From assembly GCA_947487205.1 (NCBI GenBank), contig CANKVU010000004.1, positions 1 to 64,000 on the forward strand: DNA of 64,000 nt, written 5' to 3'. The notes below the pieces were generated by a model. It was not told the origin of the DNA, did not search any database, and saw nothing but the letters and a program-made list of their open reading frames with translations. Origin of the DNA: an uncultured Paracoccaceae bacterium. GTDB taxonomy: Bacteria > Pseudomonadota > Alphaproteobacteria > Rhodobacterales > Rhodobacteraceae. Below, piece by piece: positions 1-8,441 of the stretch; position 1 is the stretch's first letter, and the number at the start of each line of letters is the position of its first letter. Position numbers and translations under genes: made by a program.

Positions 1-294
1 CGTCTTACACCTCGATGGCCACCTCGCCCTACACCGTCAGCGCGGCGCAAATTTCCACCATCACCGTGGACGCTACCCGCTCGTGGCGACGCTCGGCAGC
101 GATTACGGCGCCATGACCCCGGCGCGTCGAATGGCGGCGAGGTCGATTACGAGGCCCTCGTCGCGGGGCGGCCGCAAGAGGTCGTCCGCAACGAGACGGG
201 GCGCTACCGCCTGTTCCGCATCGGCGACGCCGTCGCGGCGCGGAACACCCACGCCGCCATCTACGACGCGCTGCGCCTGACGCGGACGATCTGA
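1..294 (+). pseudogene. C-terminal remnant of NADH:flavin oxidoreductase (N-methylproline demethylase-like)
   Basis: The last 58 or so codons, ending at the TGA at 292-294, read cleanly and resemble the C-terminus of FMN/4Fe-4S oxidoreductases that demethylate proline betaine type compounds. The visible motifs are GEVDYEALVAGRPQ and RLFRIGDAVAARNTHAAIYD. Upstream of about position 120 the frame breaks and no single frame continues to the window edge, so the gene is frameshifted as well as cut by the window. The following genes are also broken members of a betaine pathway. Family assignment is from motif memory. The alternative is another member of the same old-yellow-enzyme-like family. Confidence 0.5.
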
Positions 295-327
295 GGCGCT
301 CCCCGCGGAGACAGGAAGGAGGCAGGC

Positions 328-745
328 ATGACCGGGCGGCCCTTCGCGAACCCGGCGATCTCTTCGTGCTGCCCGCCATCCGGCGGGCGCTGACGACCTG
401 CGAGATCATGGGGGCGGAGCAGATCGCGCGCCTCGACGGATATGCTGGAGGAGGTCGGCATCTGGTTCCGCGATCCGGTCGCCCGGGAGGATTGGAGGCG
501 CGCCGGCGCGGATGCCCGGGGCGAGCGCGTCCCCCTCGACCGGGGCCTGGTTCGCGAGCCGATCGCGACCATCCCCTCGCAGATCCGCCATGTGGCGCGT
601 GACCGCGCCGACGACGCGGCCATCGGGGGATGCCACTCGATCTCGGTCGCCATGACGGGGCCCCCTTCCCGCGCGATCTCGCGGGCGGGCGGCGGGGGCC
701 GACGCTCGACGAGGGCACGGACGAGGCGCCGCGCGACTGCATCGT
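328..745 (+). pseudogene. MttB-type (trimethylamine methyltransferase family) remnant
   Basis: Fragments in two frames resemble the N-terminal part of MttB-family methyltransferases: EIMGAEQIARLDG in one frame (about 406-440), then MLEEVGIWFRDPVAREDW and IATIPSQIRHVARD from 442. Family members are about 500 residues. Here homology stops near 745 and the sequence runs into the next remnant, so most of the gene is deleted. Nonpyrrolysine MttB proteins demethylate quaternary amines such as glycine betaine or proline betaine, which fits the neighbours. No functional product is expected. Confidence 0.5.
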
Positions 746-770
746 CCGACGGGAACGCGAGATCCCCGCG

Positions 771-1610
771 ATGGACGCCCTGAACCAGGTGCATTGGGGG
801 AGGATCGCGCCGAGAATCGCCCGGATCGAGGTCTTCGCGCGCGACCTGCCCGTCAGGGGCGGCGGATTCCGGATGCCGGGCGGACCCTCGCACACCTCGA
901 CACCCCGATCGCGAAGATCACCGCCGGGGACGGCTGGGTGGGCCGGGGGCGGGACCTGCCCCGTCGGCCCGACCTATGCCCCCGCCCATGCCGGGCGCGC
1001 GGGCCCTGATCGCGGCCATGGCGCCCGCCCTCGTCGGTCTCTCCCTGCCACCTCCCGCGCGCCTGCACGCCGCCATGGAGGCGGCGCTCGACGGCCACGC
1101 CTGCGCGACCTCCGCCTTCGACATGGTCGGGACGGTCCCGGGGCTCCGCGCCGCGGACCCGGTCGGCGGCGCGGTGACCGGGAGCGTGCCCTCCTCTCAT
1201 TCCATCGGCGCCGTCGATCCCGACATCGCGGCGCGGGACGCGGCGGGCTTCACCCGCTTCCAGCCGAAGATCGGGGGCCGTCCGGTCGTGGCGGACATCG
1301 CGGCCGTCCGCGCGGTTGCGGCGGTCCTGGGCGACGGGGCCCGCCCCGTCGTCGGCGGCAACTGCTCCTTGACCACGCGGGACGCCCTGATGCTCGACCC
1401 GTCTGCGCCGACATCCCCCTCGTCTTCGAGCAGCCCCGCGACACCCTGGCCGAGATCGAGATCCTGCGCCGACCGACCGCCCGCCCGATCTCTCTCTCGA
1501 CGCATGCGGCACCGACCCTGGGACCGTCATCCGGGCGGCCAGTCTGAGGCTGTGCGACGGGTGCGCGATGACGCCGTCGCGGATGGGGGGTATCGCGCCC
1601 ATGGTTCGCC
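771..1610 (+). pseudogene. HpbD-like enolase-superfamily epimerase remnant
   Basis: The pieces line up in order but switch frame at least four times: VHWGRIAPRIARIEVFARDL, LAHLDTPIAKITAGDGWVG, CPVGPTYAPAHAG, LHAAMEAALDGHA, IGAVDPDIAARDAAG, then CADIPLVFEQPRDTLAEIEI. They follow the N-terminal capping domain and barrel of mandelate racemase/muconate lactonizing family proteins. The closest resemblance I recall is 4-hydroxyproline betaine 2-epimerase (HpbD). The C-terminal quarter is missing: homology ends near 1610, where the opposite-strand aldehyde dehydrogenase remnant begins. The family is clear; the exact substrate is inference. Confidence 0.55.
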
Positions 1611-2260
1611 GCGATCCGGACCGCTACCCGGCAGCACTCGGAACACGCCCGGGGGCACGCCCGCCTCGGCGGCCGGTTCCGCCAGCCTCGACGCGGTCAG
1701 CGGGATCTCCTCCGCCGGCTTAGACGATCACCGGGCAGCCCGCCGCGACACCCTGGCCGATCTTCCACGCGCGCATCGGGACGGGGAAGGTCCAGGGCGG
1801 CACCAGGCCCACCACGCCCACCGGTTCGCGCACCACGCGGGCGACATGGTCCTCCGAGGCCGGGGCCGCCTGGTCGTGGATCTTGTCGATCGCCTCGGCA
1901 TCCCGTTCCAGGCGATGGATCGTCTTCGGCACGTCCACCGTCTCGCGGTCGAAGATCGTCCTGCCGGAATCGAGGCTCTGCATCACCGCCAGCCCGCGGA
2001 CCTTGCGGGTCATGCGCTTGGCGAGGCGGATCGGAGCGTTCTTGCGCTCGGACGGGTGCCGCCGCGACCGGCGGCCGTCGTCGAAGGCCGCGCGGGGCCC
2101 CGGCCACCGCCGGGTCCACGTGCTCGGCGCCGGCGGCCGCGACCTGCGCGAGGACCTCGCCGGTCGCCGGGGTCACCGTGTCGAAGCTCCGTCCCGAGGT
2201 GGCGGGGCGGAAGACGCCATCGATGAAGGCGCTGTTCGGCAGGTCCGTGGACGCGACCAT
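1605..2260 (-). pseudogene. Aldehyde dehydrogenase N-terminal remnant
   Basis: Reading leftward from an ATG at 2260, the sequence starts as a normal NAD-dependent aldehyde dehydrogenase (FIDGVFRPATSGRSFDTVTP, then TGEVLAQVAAAGAEHVDPAV). It then shifts frame, with SLDSGRTIFDRETVDVPKTI and REPVGVVGLVPPWTFPVPM in a second frame. The ALDH catalytic Cys/Glu half is absent, because homology stops near 1605 at the junction with the epimerase remnant. In betaine or hydroxyproline catabolism an ALDH oxidises alpha-ketoglutarate semialdehyde, which would suit this cluster. Confidence 0.6.
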
Positions 2261-2274
2261 CGCCGGAAGATCGC

Positions 2275-2985
2275 TCACCGCCGGTTCCCCGCCTCGATGG
2301 TCGCGATCGTTGTCCTCAGCATCCGCACCGGGTCGAGGGCGCGCTTGTCGTCCTTCCTGAGCGGCGTCAGGAGCGGTCGCGGCGGACCGGCACGCCCGCC
2401 GGTCGTCTCGACCCCGTGCTTGATCGACTGGACGACCCTGCCCCCTGCTCGAGGCCCCGCATGAACGGCCGCATCGCCGACATGATGCGCCGGCCCTTTG
2501 CGAAACCCCGCTCCAGCACGCAGGCGCGATAAGGCGCGACCTGCTCCTCGGGCAGGAAGATCCCCCCGCACAGACCCACCCCGGCGCATCCCGGGCGAAG
2601 ACCTCCAGCGCCCGGTCCTCCATGCCGCAGCACGTCTGGATATGCGGAGCGTCCCGTGCGGGCCGGCGAACCCGGTTGATGTCGCCCGAGCTTTCCTCGA
2701 TCGCGCAGATGTTGCGGTTGCGGCCGACCCGGTCGCGGAATTCCTCGCCCATGTTCACCCCCCTCCGCCCGGGATAATCGGAGAGCATGGCCGGCAGGCC
2801 CCCGGCGCGCTCGACGGCAAGCGCGTTCGGCGCGGTCTCCCGCCCGGTCGGGACCGGACAGGGCGGCATGGCGATCGGGAGCGCATCGAGCCCGATCTCC
2901 CGTGGCCAACGCGATGCCGTCCGGCGTCCGCATGGCGCCCGTCCCGAGCATCACGGGAATACGGCCCGTCACGCGCGCCCGGGTG
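2275..2985 (-). pseudogene. DapA-family (dihydrodipicolinate synthase-like) remnant
   Basis: Leftward fragments follow a DapA-family lyase/aldolase in order: GRIPVMLGTGAM, GLPAMLSDYPGRRGVNM, NICAIEESSGDINRV, CGMEDRALEVFA, GWVCAGGSS and DDKRALDPVRMLRTTIATIE. The segment NICAIEESSGD corresponds to the active-site lysine strand, which in family members reads IKESSGD; here the lysine position reads Glu, so the catalytic Lys is lost. Several frameshifts are present. A DapA-family deaminase feeding an ALDH is a known step in hydroxyproline breakdown. Confidence 0.55.
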
Positions 2986-2989
2986 GATC

Positions 2990-3170
2990 GCGCGAGGTCA
3001 TCCCGATCCGCGCATGGTCGATCAACAACCGGTCGAGGGAAAGCAGAAGATACGGAGTGCCCGACATCTCGCCGGTGATCTTGTGGAACCGGTAAATCGC
3101 GAGCCTCCTCCCGGCCGCGCCGTCGTCGCGCAAGGCCGCCCGAAACGCCGCCTGCGCCCGCTCGGCCTTC
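2990..3170 (-). pseudogene. Possible GntR-type regulator (FCD domain) remnant
   Basis: On the minus strand about 50 codons read IYRFHKITGEMSGTPYLLLS, then LDRLLIDHARIGM. This resembles the effector-binding FCD domain of GntR regulators, which often sit beside DapA/ALDH catabolic genes. The match is short, has no helix-turn-helix part, and is interrupted by a stop before the DapA remnant. It could equally be unrelated sequence. Confidence 0.25.
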
Positions 3171-3173
3171 CCC

Positions 3174-3330
3174 GGGAATATTTGGAAGGAAAGTGATCTT
3201 GCAGCGCGGAAATCAGTGCCGCGACGAACCCTCGTAGGGCCTGTCGCCCATGCCCGGAATCAGGGCGTTCGAACCCCGAATATTCCTTCCCCTCAAGGCG
3301 TTAGCGAGGTCTTCGTGGGCCAAGAGATGT
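3174..3330 (+). pseudogene. C-terminal relic of a serine recombinase
   Basis: About 50 codons in one frame align with the C-terminus of the intact recombinase at 58047-59624. The shared pattern is NIWK-S-L-K-V-R-P-V then RNQGVRTP, and the two DNA stretches (3247-3310 and 59507-59570) match closely, for example the run ttcgaaccccgaa. Similarity ends just after the position where the intact gene enters its tRNA attachment region. No other part of the recombinase is present. It marks an old insertion or excision scar of a related element, or a rearranged end of the same one. Confidence 0.6.
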
Positions 3331-3607
3331 CAGACGGCACGCAGGTCTTTCTTCGGGCGGGGGACAAGTCACTGAATTCGCTTGGGGCGCCATGCAGCTG
3401 CCGCATGAAACTGCGACCCGTGATCTTACCTGCGGCGGAGGTAGTTCCGGAGCTGCCTTTCGGAGGTGCAGACGGCTGCGAGCACGTCTCCTCGCTGGCT
3501 CGAACGCCATTGCTGCTCGCTGAAGGGGGCACATTTGGCATCTTCCCTAGAAACGGCGGGCGAACCTGTCCTTCCCAGCTGCTTGACGGAAGGAAGACCT
3601 GGAGACT
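3331..3607. other. Non-coding gap
   Basis: No supported gene is seen between the recombinase relic and the stop codon of the leftward DUF2235 gene. GC is lower than in the flanking genes. Short open frames here lack ribosome binding sites and recognisable motifs. Confidence 0.5.
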
Positions 3608-4819
3608 TCACGTGCTTCTCGCCGCTCGGTCGCACTCCGATGGCGTGGCGGCGCTTTTCCGGGGATCGGTTGGCGAGCGCAATTCTGCGAGGTCTCCTTG
3701 AAGCCGCGCGAGGCTCCCGGGGCGATAGAACGGTTGCCTCGTCCAGCGGGTGACGACGGTCGCGTGCAGTTCGGTGACCTTCGCGGGTCCCTCGCGATCC
3801 CGGGGGCACAATCTGGTCAGCCATTCGACCGGTCCGCCGGGCTTCTCCCTTGTGCTTCGAAGAGGTCCCATCGGGTCCTGTCCCCGTTCGATGGCGGTCA
3901 GATGCCCGTCGTCGAACGAAAGTCGCTGCAAGCGGGCGCCTTCGATGATCCATTCCAGCCCGATGTGAGAGAGGTCGGTGAGATCGCCGCCACCCCCGAC
4001 GGAACCGTGATCCCCCGCGAAGAACAGTTCCTGGTATGATGGCGCGCCGGACCCTCCGGCGCCGGCGTTCAGGTCGTCGAGGTTCTTCCAGCGCGTCGGC
4101 TCGAAGGCGCGCCGGCGTTCGTCGAGGGCCAGGGCATGCCTGGCCGAAATCACCATGCTCGACAGGTCGGCATCGTGGAACCGGTACCTGCGGGCGACGA
4201 GGGGTCCGATGACGGGAACGAAGGCGGGGACACCGAGCGTGCCGACCGTATCCCAGACGCCGAGGTAGCGGATCCGGAAGCGCAATGCCTCGGGCATGCC
4301 GCGTTCCCTGCGCCATGCCGCCTCCTCGACGCTGGTCACCACCCGCGGCGACATCCGCGCCCGGAATTCGTGGCTTTCGGGGTGGGACGGACGGGTGGTG
4401 GGATCGTCCATGGTCCTGTAGCGGGCCAGGGCCTCGGGGAGCCTGTGCAGGGCGTCGCGCTCGATGATCCCGGTCGCGCGGATGAGGCCCGCCAGCGACC
4501 GCGCGGTATAGGCCCCCCGCGAGAAGCCCAGGACGAACACCTCGTCACCGGGTTCGTACAGGAAGACCAGGTGTCGATAGGCTTCCTCGATATTGGGCAT
4601 GAGACCCAGGCCGAAGGCCCCGCCCAGGAGGGAATCGAGCTTGCGCAGGCTGCCCGTCGGTCCCCGCCCCGTTCCTACCCCCTGGATATAGATCGGAACC
4701 TGCACCACCCCCTCCGGATCGCGGGCGTTCAGTGCCTTGGCGAAGCGGACGACATTCGTCGGGTTCCTGCTGTCCGACCGGTTCCAGGTTCCGTCGCAGA
4801 GTATGACGATGCGTTTCAC
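3608..4819 (-). CDS. DUF2235 (Tle1-like) alpha/beta hydrolase
   Basis: A 403-residue protein beginning MKRIVILCDGTWN, the typical start of DUF2235/T6SS phospholipase effector Tle1-like catalytic domains. The nucleophile elbow GFSRGAYTAR has its serine at about residue 100. YLGVWDTVGTLG and the FAGDHGSVGGGG segment supply the usual Asp and His regions. No signal peptide or membrane segment is evident. No type VI secretion genes are in the window, so an effector role is not supported here; a cytosolic or peripheral lipid hydrolase is as likely. It is transcribed divergently from the oxidation operon, with 236 bp between the two starts. The last 50 residues are basic and poorly conserved-looking. 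Confidence 0.75.
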   Translation of the reverse strand: MKRIVILCDGTWNRSDSRNPTNVVRFAKALNARDPEGVVQVPIYIQGVGTGRGPTGSLRKLDSLLGGAFGLGLMPNIEEAYRHLVFLYEPGDEVFVLGFSRGAYTARSLAGLIRATGIIERDALHRLPEALARYRTMDDPTTRPSHPESHEFRARMSPRVVTSVEEAAWRRERGMPEALRFRIRYLGVWDTVGTLGVPAFVPVIGPLVARRYRFHDADLSSMVISARHALALDERRRAFEPTRWKNLDDLNAGAGGSGAPSYQELFFAGDHGSVGGGGDLTDLSHIGLEWIIEGARLQRLSFDDGHLTAIERGQDPMGPLRSTREKPGGPVEWLTRLCPRDREGPAKVTELHATVVTRWTRQPFYRPGSLARLQGDLAELRSPTDPRKSAATPSECDRAARST

Positions 4820-5055
4820 GCTCAGCCTCCGGTTGCCGCGTCCTTGGATGCGCGTGCCATGTGATCGCCAGGAAGGCGGGTACGGCGCGAGATCTCGCGG
4901 ATGTCACCCGGCGCGATCCGGCCGTTCCATACGGGTCCCGGGATAAACCCTGACCGGTGTTACAAACATCTCCGGGCCGGTTGCACCTGTAACGACTCGC
5001 TCCGGTAGAGCTTCGGATCACCACGAAGCGCGATCCGGAATGAGAGTCGGCCCCC
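4820..5055. promoter_or_regulatory. Divergent intergenic promoter region
   Basis: 236 bp separate the starts of the DUF2235 gene (left) and the nine-gene oxidation operon (right). The first long non-coding gap upstream of that operon is here, so its promoter most likely lies here. I see no convincing -35/-10 pair or operator by eye. Confidence 0.4.
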
Positions 5056-6453
5056 ATGAAAGATGTCGAAACCCCCTTCGAGATTGCCGACCCGGCCGTC
5101 AGGGCCCTGTGCAGCTATCCCCTCATGGACGCGATCCGGTACCGCAGGTCCCGGCGCTTTCCGCTGGGTGCAACCATGCCGGGCGGGGGGCTGGCCCATC
5201 GCAGCAAGGAGACGCCCCTGGCCCTGTCGGAGCGGGAGGAGGCCTGGCTGGTCTACGCGGCCGGGGGCCTCAACGGGTTCTGCCTCGCCGATCTTCCGAT
5301 GCAGGCCGGCGAACAGCCGGGCACGGGGGGCGGCAACGTGATGGCGGCCCTGACCGGGCGCACCATCGCCAGCGCGGATGCCGTCCATTCGACCGCCCTC
5401 TTCGTCGTCAACGACGAGGCGACCTGGTACGTCAAGCGGCCCCAGGACTACGCCCTGTCGGAGATCGACGACCTGGCCCGGATGGCGGCGGGGGGCGACA
5501 TGGTGGGATTGTGGCGCAATGGACGGGTCAAGCTGCGCGACGGCCGGGCCTCGATCGCGCGCGAGGTGCCGACCATCTTCCCGTTCAACAACTGGTCCAC
5601 GAACCTGCCCGGGACCACCTACTTCCTCCCCGTCAGCGACCTCTCGGCGATGTATATCAACGTGGTGCTGTCGATGTTCGACGAGGAGATGGCGTTCTTC
5701 GTCGTGGACGAGCGGAACTCGTTCCGGCCCGCGGGGATCGAGCGGTTCGCCAGATCGCGGGGCGGCCGCCTGCACGACGATCCCGAGGGCGGCCGCGTCA
5801 TCCCGATGCTCGGCCTCGAGACCGTCATCGTGGAGTTCCTGTTGGCCGAGCAGGCCTTCATGGCCCACAACCTCTCGCTGACCGAGCAGGCGATGGGGCT
5901 CGGCGGCTGGACCCATTTCGCCTCGGCCTCCGACACCGCCTGGATGCGCGCCCTGGGCTTCGACCTCGGCACCCAGAAGGTCAGCCAGGCGCTCCGGGCC
6001 GGGCCGCTCAAGCGCACGCTGATGCGGTGGCTCGGGCAGGACCGCGACATTCCCGTCGCGCAGGGGCTGGCGGTCGACGGCCACGACGTGATGCGCCCCT
6101 ATTGCCCCCCGCATTACGCGACGATGGAGGACGCCGTCCGCGCCTTCCTGGCGCACAAGAAGGCCGCCTTCGCCGAGGCCCGTCCGGACGCGGGGGCACG
6201 CGGGACCTGGCGCGACGCTGACCTCGTCCGCGGCACCATCCCGTGGTTCAGCGATGCCGCCATCGAGGCGACGATCGCCCATTGCGCCTATGTCCACCGG
6301 ACCTACGGCCGCTTCCCCGCCTATTTCGGCCCGATGCGCACCACCCTGGCGCATCAGGCCCATCACCTCGAACTGGCGTTCTACGACCGGCATTACGGCC
6401 CGGGTGCCTATACCGACACCCAGAGGACCCACGCGGATCTCTGGCACGCCTGA
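5056..6453 (+). CDS. Nitroreductase-like protein, first gene of oxidation operon
   Basis: A 465-residue protein. The segment IRYRRSRRFPLGATMPGGG followed by LSEREEAWLVYAAGGLNGF resembles the first helices of FMN-dependent nitroreductase/SagB-type folds, where an RRS motif binds the flavin phosphate. The stretch LAEQAFMAHNLSLTEQAMG resembles the family's central helix. It is longer than usual (about 200-250 residues for simple nitroreductases), and the C-terminal 150 residues are unrecognised. The ATG at 5056 is the first in-frame start after the divergent gap. It heads an operon of oxidative enzymes, so a role in redox modification of the same substrate is inferred, not shown. Confidence 0.5.
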   Translation: MKDVETPFEIADPAVRALCSYPLMDAIRYRRSRRFPLGATMPGGGLAHRSKETPLALSEREEAWLVYAAGGLNGFCLADLPMQAGEQPGTGGGNVMAALTGRTIASADAVHSTALFVVNDEATWYVKRPQDYALSEIDDLARMAAGGDMVGLWRNGRVKLRDGRASIAREVPTIFPFNNWSTNLPGTTYFLPVSDLSAMYINVVLSMFDEEMAFFVVDERNSFRPAGIERFARSRGGRLHDDPEGGRVIPMLGLETVIVEFLLAEQAFMAHNLSLTEQAMGLGGWTHFASASDTAWMRALGFDLGTQKVSQALRAGPLKRTLMRWLGQDRDIPVAQGLAVDGHDVMRPYCPPHYATMEDAVRAFLAHKKAAFAEARPDAGARGTWRDADLVRGTIPWFSDAAIEATIAHCAYVHRTYGRFPAYFGPMRTTLAHQAHHLELAFYDRHYGPGAYTDTQRTHADLWHA

Positions 6454-6506
6454 TCCCCGCCAGGGGATCGGCCCCCGGCACCCTTCCGAAGAATGGAATC
6501 CTTTCG

Positions 6507-8438
6507 ATGTCGTCCTCACCCGATACCCACAGCGACACGCCGCCGGACCGGCGCCCCGCCGCGCCGGCCCCGGCCTCCGCTCCCCGTCCGGGGTCCCTCT
6601 CGGTGACGCGGCTGCTCTCCTCCCCGTTCCAGGCCCTGAACCGGCGGATCGACTGGCACCGCCTTCCCCTGCCGCTCGGGGTTCTCAACCTCGTCACGCT
6701 CAGGGACGACCTGCGCCGGTTGAACCTCTACGATGCCCGTCCCGGCGCGGTCCCGGCAGGCGAGGGCCATGCCTCGGACGGCCGCAGCCCCGATGGCGGG
6801 TTCACCGACCGGACCGACCCCACCATGGGCCGGGCGTGGACCTCGTTCGGCCGCAACGCCCCCCTGCCGCAGACCTTCGGGGAACGCGAACCGGGTCTCC
6901 TCGACCCCAACCCGCGCCTCGTCAGCCGCAAGCTCCTGGCGCGGACGGAGTTCCAGCCCGCGCCGCATCTGAACGTGCTGGTCCCGGCCTGGCTCCAGTT
7001 CATGGTCCATGACTGGTTCGCCCACGAGGCGGGCGTGCGCCCGAACGACGAGAGCCAGCCCGAGCATCTCCGGCGCCCCTACGACCTGCCGCTCGAGGAC
7101 GACGACGACTGGCCGGACCGGCCGATGCAGATCCGCAGGACGCCCCCCGATCCCGCCGGGGAGCCCGGCCGCCCGGCCAGCTACCGCAACACCGAGACGC
7201 ATTGGTGGGACGCCTCCCAGATCTACGGCAGTTCCGCCGCCCGGCTCGAGATACTGCGCACCGATCCCGCGACCGGCACGCGGGTTCCGGACGGAAAGCT
7301 CCACCTCGTCGAGGGCCACCTGCCCATCGAGAAGGTCGGCACCGAGATCGGCCGCCCGGCCGAGGTCGAGCTCGCCGGCGTCAACGGCAATTGGTGGCTG
7401 GGCCTGTCGCTCATGCACACCCTCTTCGTGCGCGAGCACAACCACGTCTGCGACCGCCTCAAGGCCGAGTATCCGACGGAAGGCCGAGACCCCGAATGGC
7501 TCTTCCAGAAGGCCCGGCTGATCGTCTCGGCGGTGCTGGCGAAGATCCACACGGTGGAATGGACCCCGGCGGTGCTGAACACGCCCACCATGCGCTACGC
7601 GATGCGGGCCAATTGGTGGGGCCTCCTGGGCGAGGAATTCGAGCGCGGCTTCGGGCGCATGATCCCGTCCGAGATCCTGGGCGGCATTCCCACGTCCGAT
7701 CCCGACCATCACGCCGCCCCCTACGCGATGACGGAGGAATTCGCCGCCGTCTACCGGATGCATTCCCTGCTCCCCGACGATTTCAGCTTCCGCCGCGCCG
7801 GTGACGGCACGCCGATCATGGACCGCACCCTTCTGCAGATCGCCGGCGCCGGTGCCCACGCCCTCTACCGCGACGCCTCCTTCGAGGACGCCCTCTACTC
7901 CTTCGGCACCGCCAATCCGGGCCTGCTCAGGCTGCACAACTTCCCGCGCTCGCTGATGCGCCTGGAAAAGCAGCCCCCCTCGGGGCGGACCATCGATGTC
8001 GCCGCCACGGACGTGCTCCGCGACCGGGAGCGGGGCGTGCCGCGCTACTGCGCCTTCCGCGAGATGCTGAGGATGCGCGTGCCGCGCACCTTCCTCGAAC
8101 TGACGGGCGGGGACGCGGACGCCGCCGCCGAGCTCGAAGAGGTCTACGGCGAGGTCGAGAAGGTCGACCTCCTGGTGGGCTGCGCGGCCGAGAAATGGCC
8201 CGAGGGGTTCGGCTTCTCCGACACCGCTTTCCGGGTCTTCATCCTGATGGCCTCGCGCCGTCTGAAGAGCGACAGGTTCTTCACCACCGACTTCACCGAC
8301 GCCGTCTATACGCCCTTCGGCATGGACTGGATCCGGCGCGCGAGCATGACCGGGGTGCTGCTGCGCCACGCCCCGGCCCTGGCCCCGCATCTCGCCGGAA
8401 AACGCAACGCCTTCTTCGACTGGCGCAAGGAGGTCTGA
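6507..8438 (+). CDS. Alpha-dioxygenase-type heme peroxidase
   Basis: A 643-residue member of the animal heme peroxidase/fatty-acid alpha-dioxygenase group. MVHDWFAHE near residue 165 supplies the candidate distal histidine. LFVREHNHVCDRL near 307 and LAKIHTVEW near 345 are the conserved helices carrying the proximal heme ligand region. In plants and some bacteria these enzymes insert O2 at C2 of fatty acids, giving 2-hydroperoxy acids. The first 50 residues are Pro/Ala-rich and low complexity. ATG 6507 was chosen because the reading frame farther upstream overlaps the preceding gene. Downstream genes (P450-like, cytochrome c, FAD oxidase, hydrolase) suggest a multi-step oxidation. Substrate unknown. 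Confidence 0.75.
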   Translation: MSSSPDTHSDTPPDRRPAAPAPASAPRPGSLSVTRLLSSPFQALNRRIDWHRLPLPLGVLNLVTLRDDLRRLNLYDARPGAVPAGEGHASDGRSPDGGFTDRTDPTMGRAWTSFGRNAPLPQTFGEREPGLLDPNPRLVSRKLLARTEFQPAPHLNVLVPAWLQFMVHDWFAHEAGVRPNDESQPEHLRRPYDLPLEDDDDWPDRPMQIRRTPPDPAGEPGRPASYRNTETHWWDASQIYGSSAARLEILRTDPATGTRVPDGKLHLVEGHLPIEKVGTEIGRPAEVELAGVNGNWWLGLSLMHTLFVREHNHVCDRLKAEYPTEGRDPEWLFQKARLIVSAVLAKIHTVEWTPAVLNTPTMRYAMRANWWGLLGEEFERGFGRMIPSEILGGIPTSDPDHHAAPYAMTEEFAAVYRMHSLLPDDFSFRRAGDGTPIMDRTLLQIAGAGAHALYRDASFEDALYSFGTANPGLLRLHNFPRSLMRLEKQPPSGRTIDVAATDVLRDRERGVPRYCAFREMLRMRVPRTFLELTGGDADAAAELEEVYGEVEKVDLLVGCAAEKWPEGFGFSDTAFRVFILMASRRLKSDRFFTTDFTDAVYTPFGMDWIRRASMTGVLLRHAPALAPHLAGKRNAFFDWRKEV

Positions 8439-8441
8439 CCG

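Noticed and set aside
3608-4819. Type VI secretion effector
   Set aside because: DUF2235 includes Tle1 effectors, but no VgrG, Hcp or other T6SS gene is in the window, so only the domain is called.
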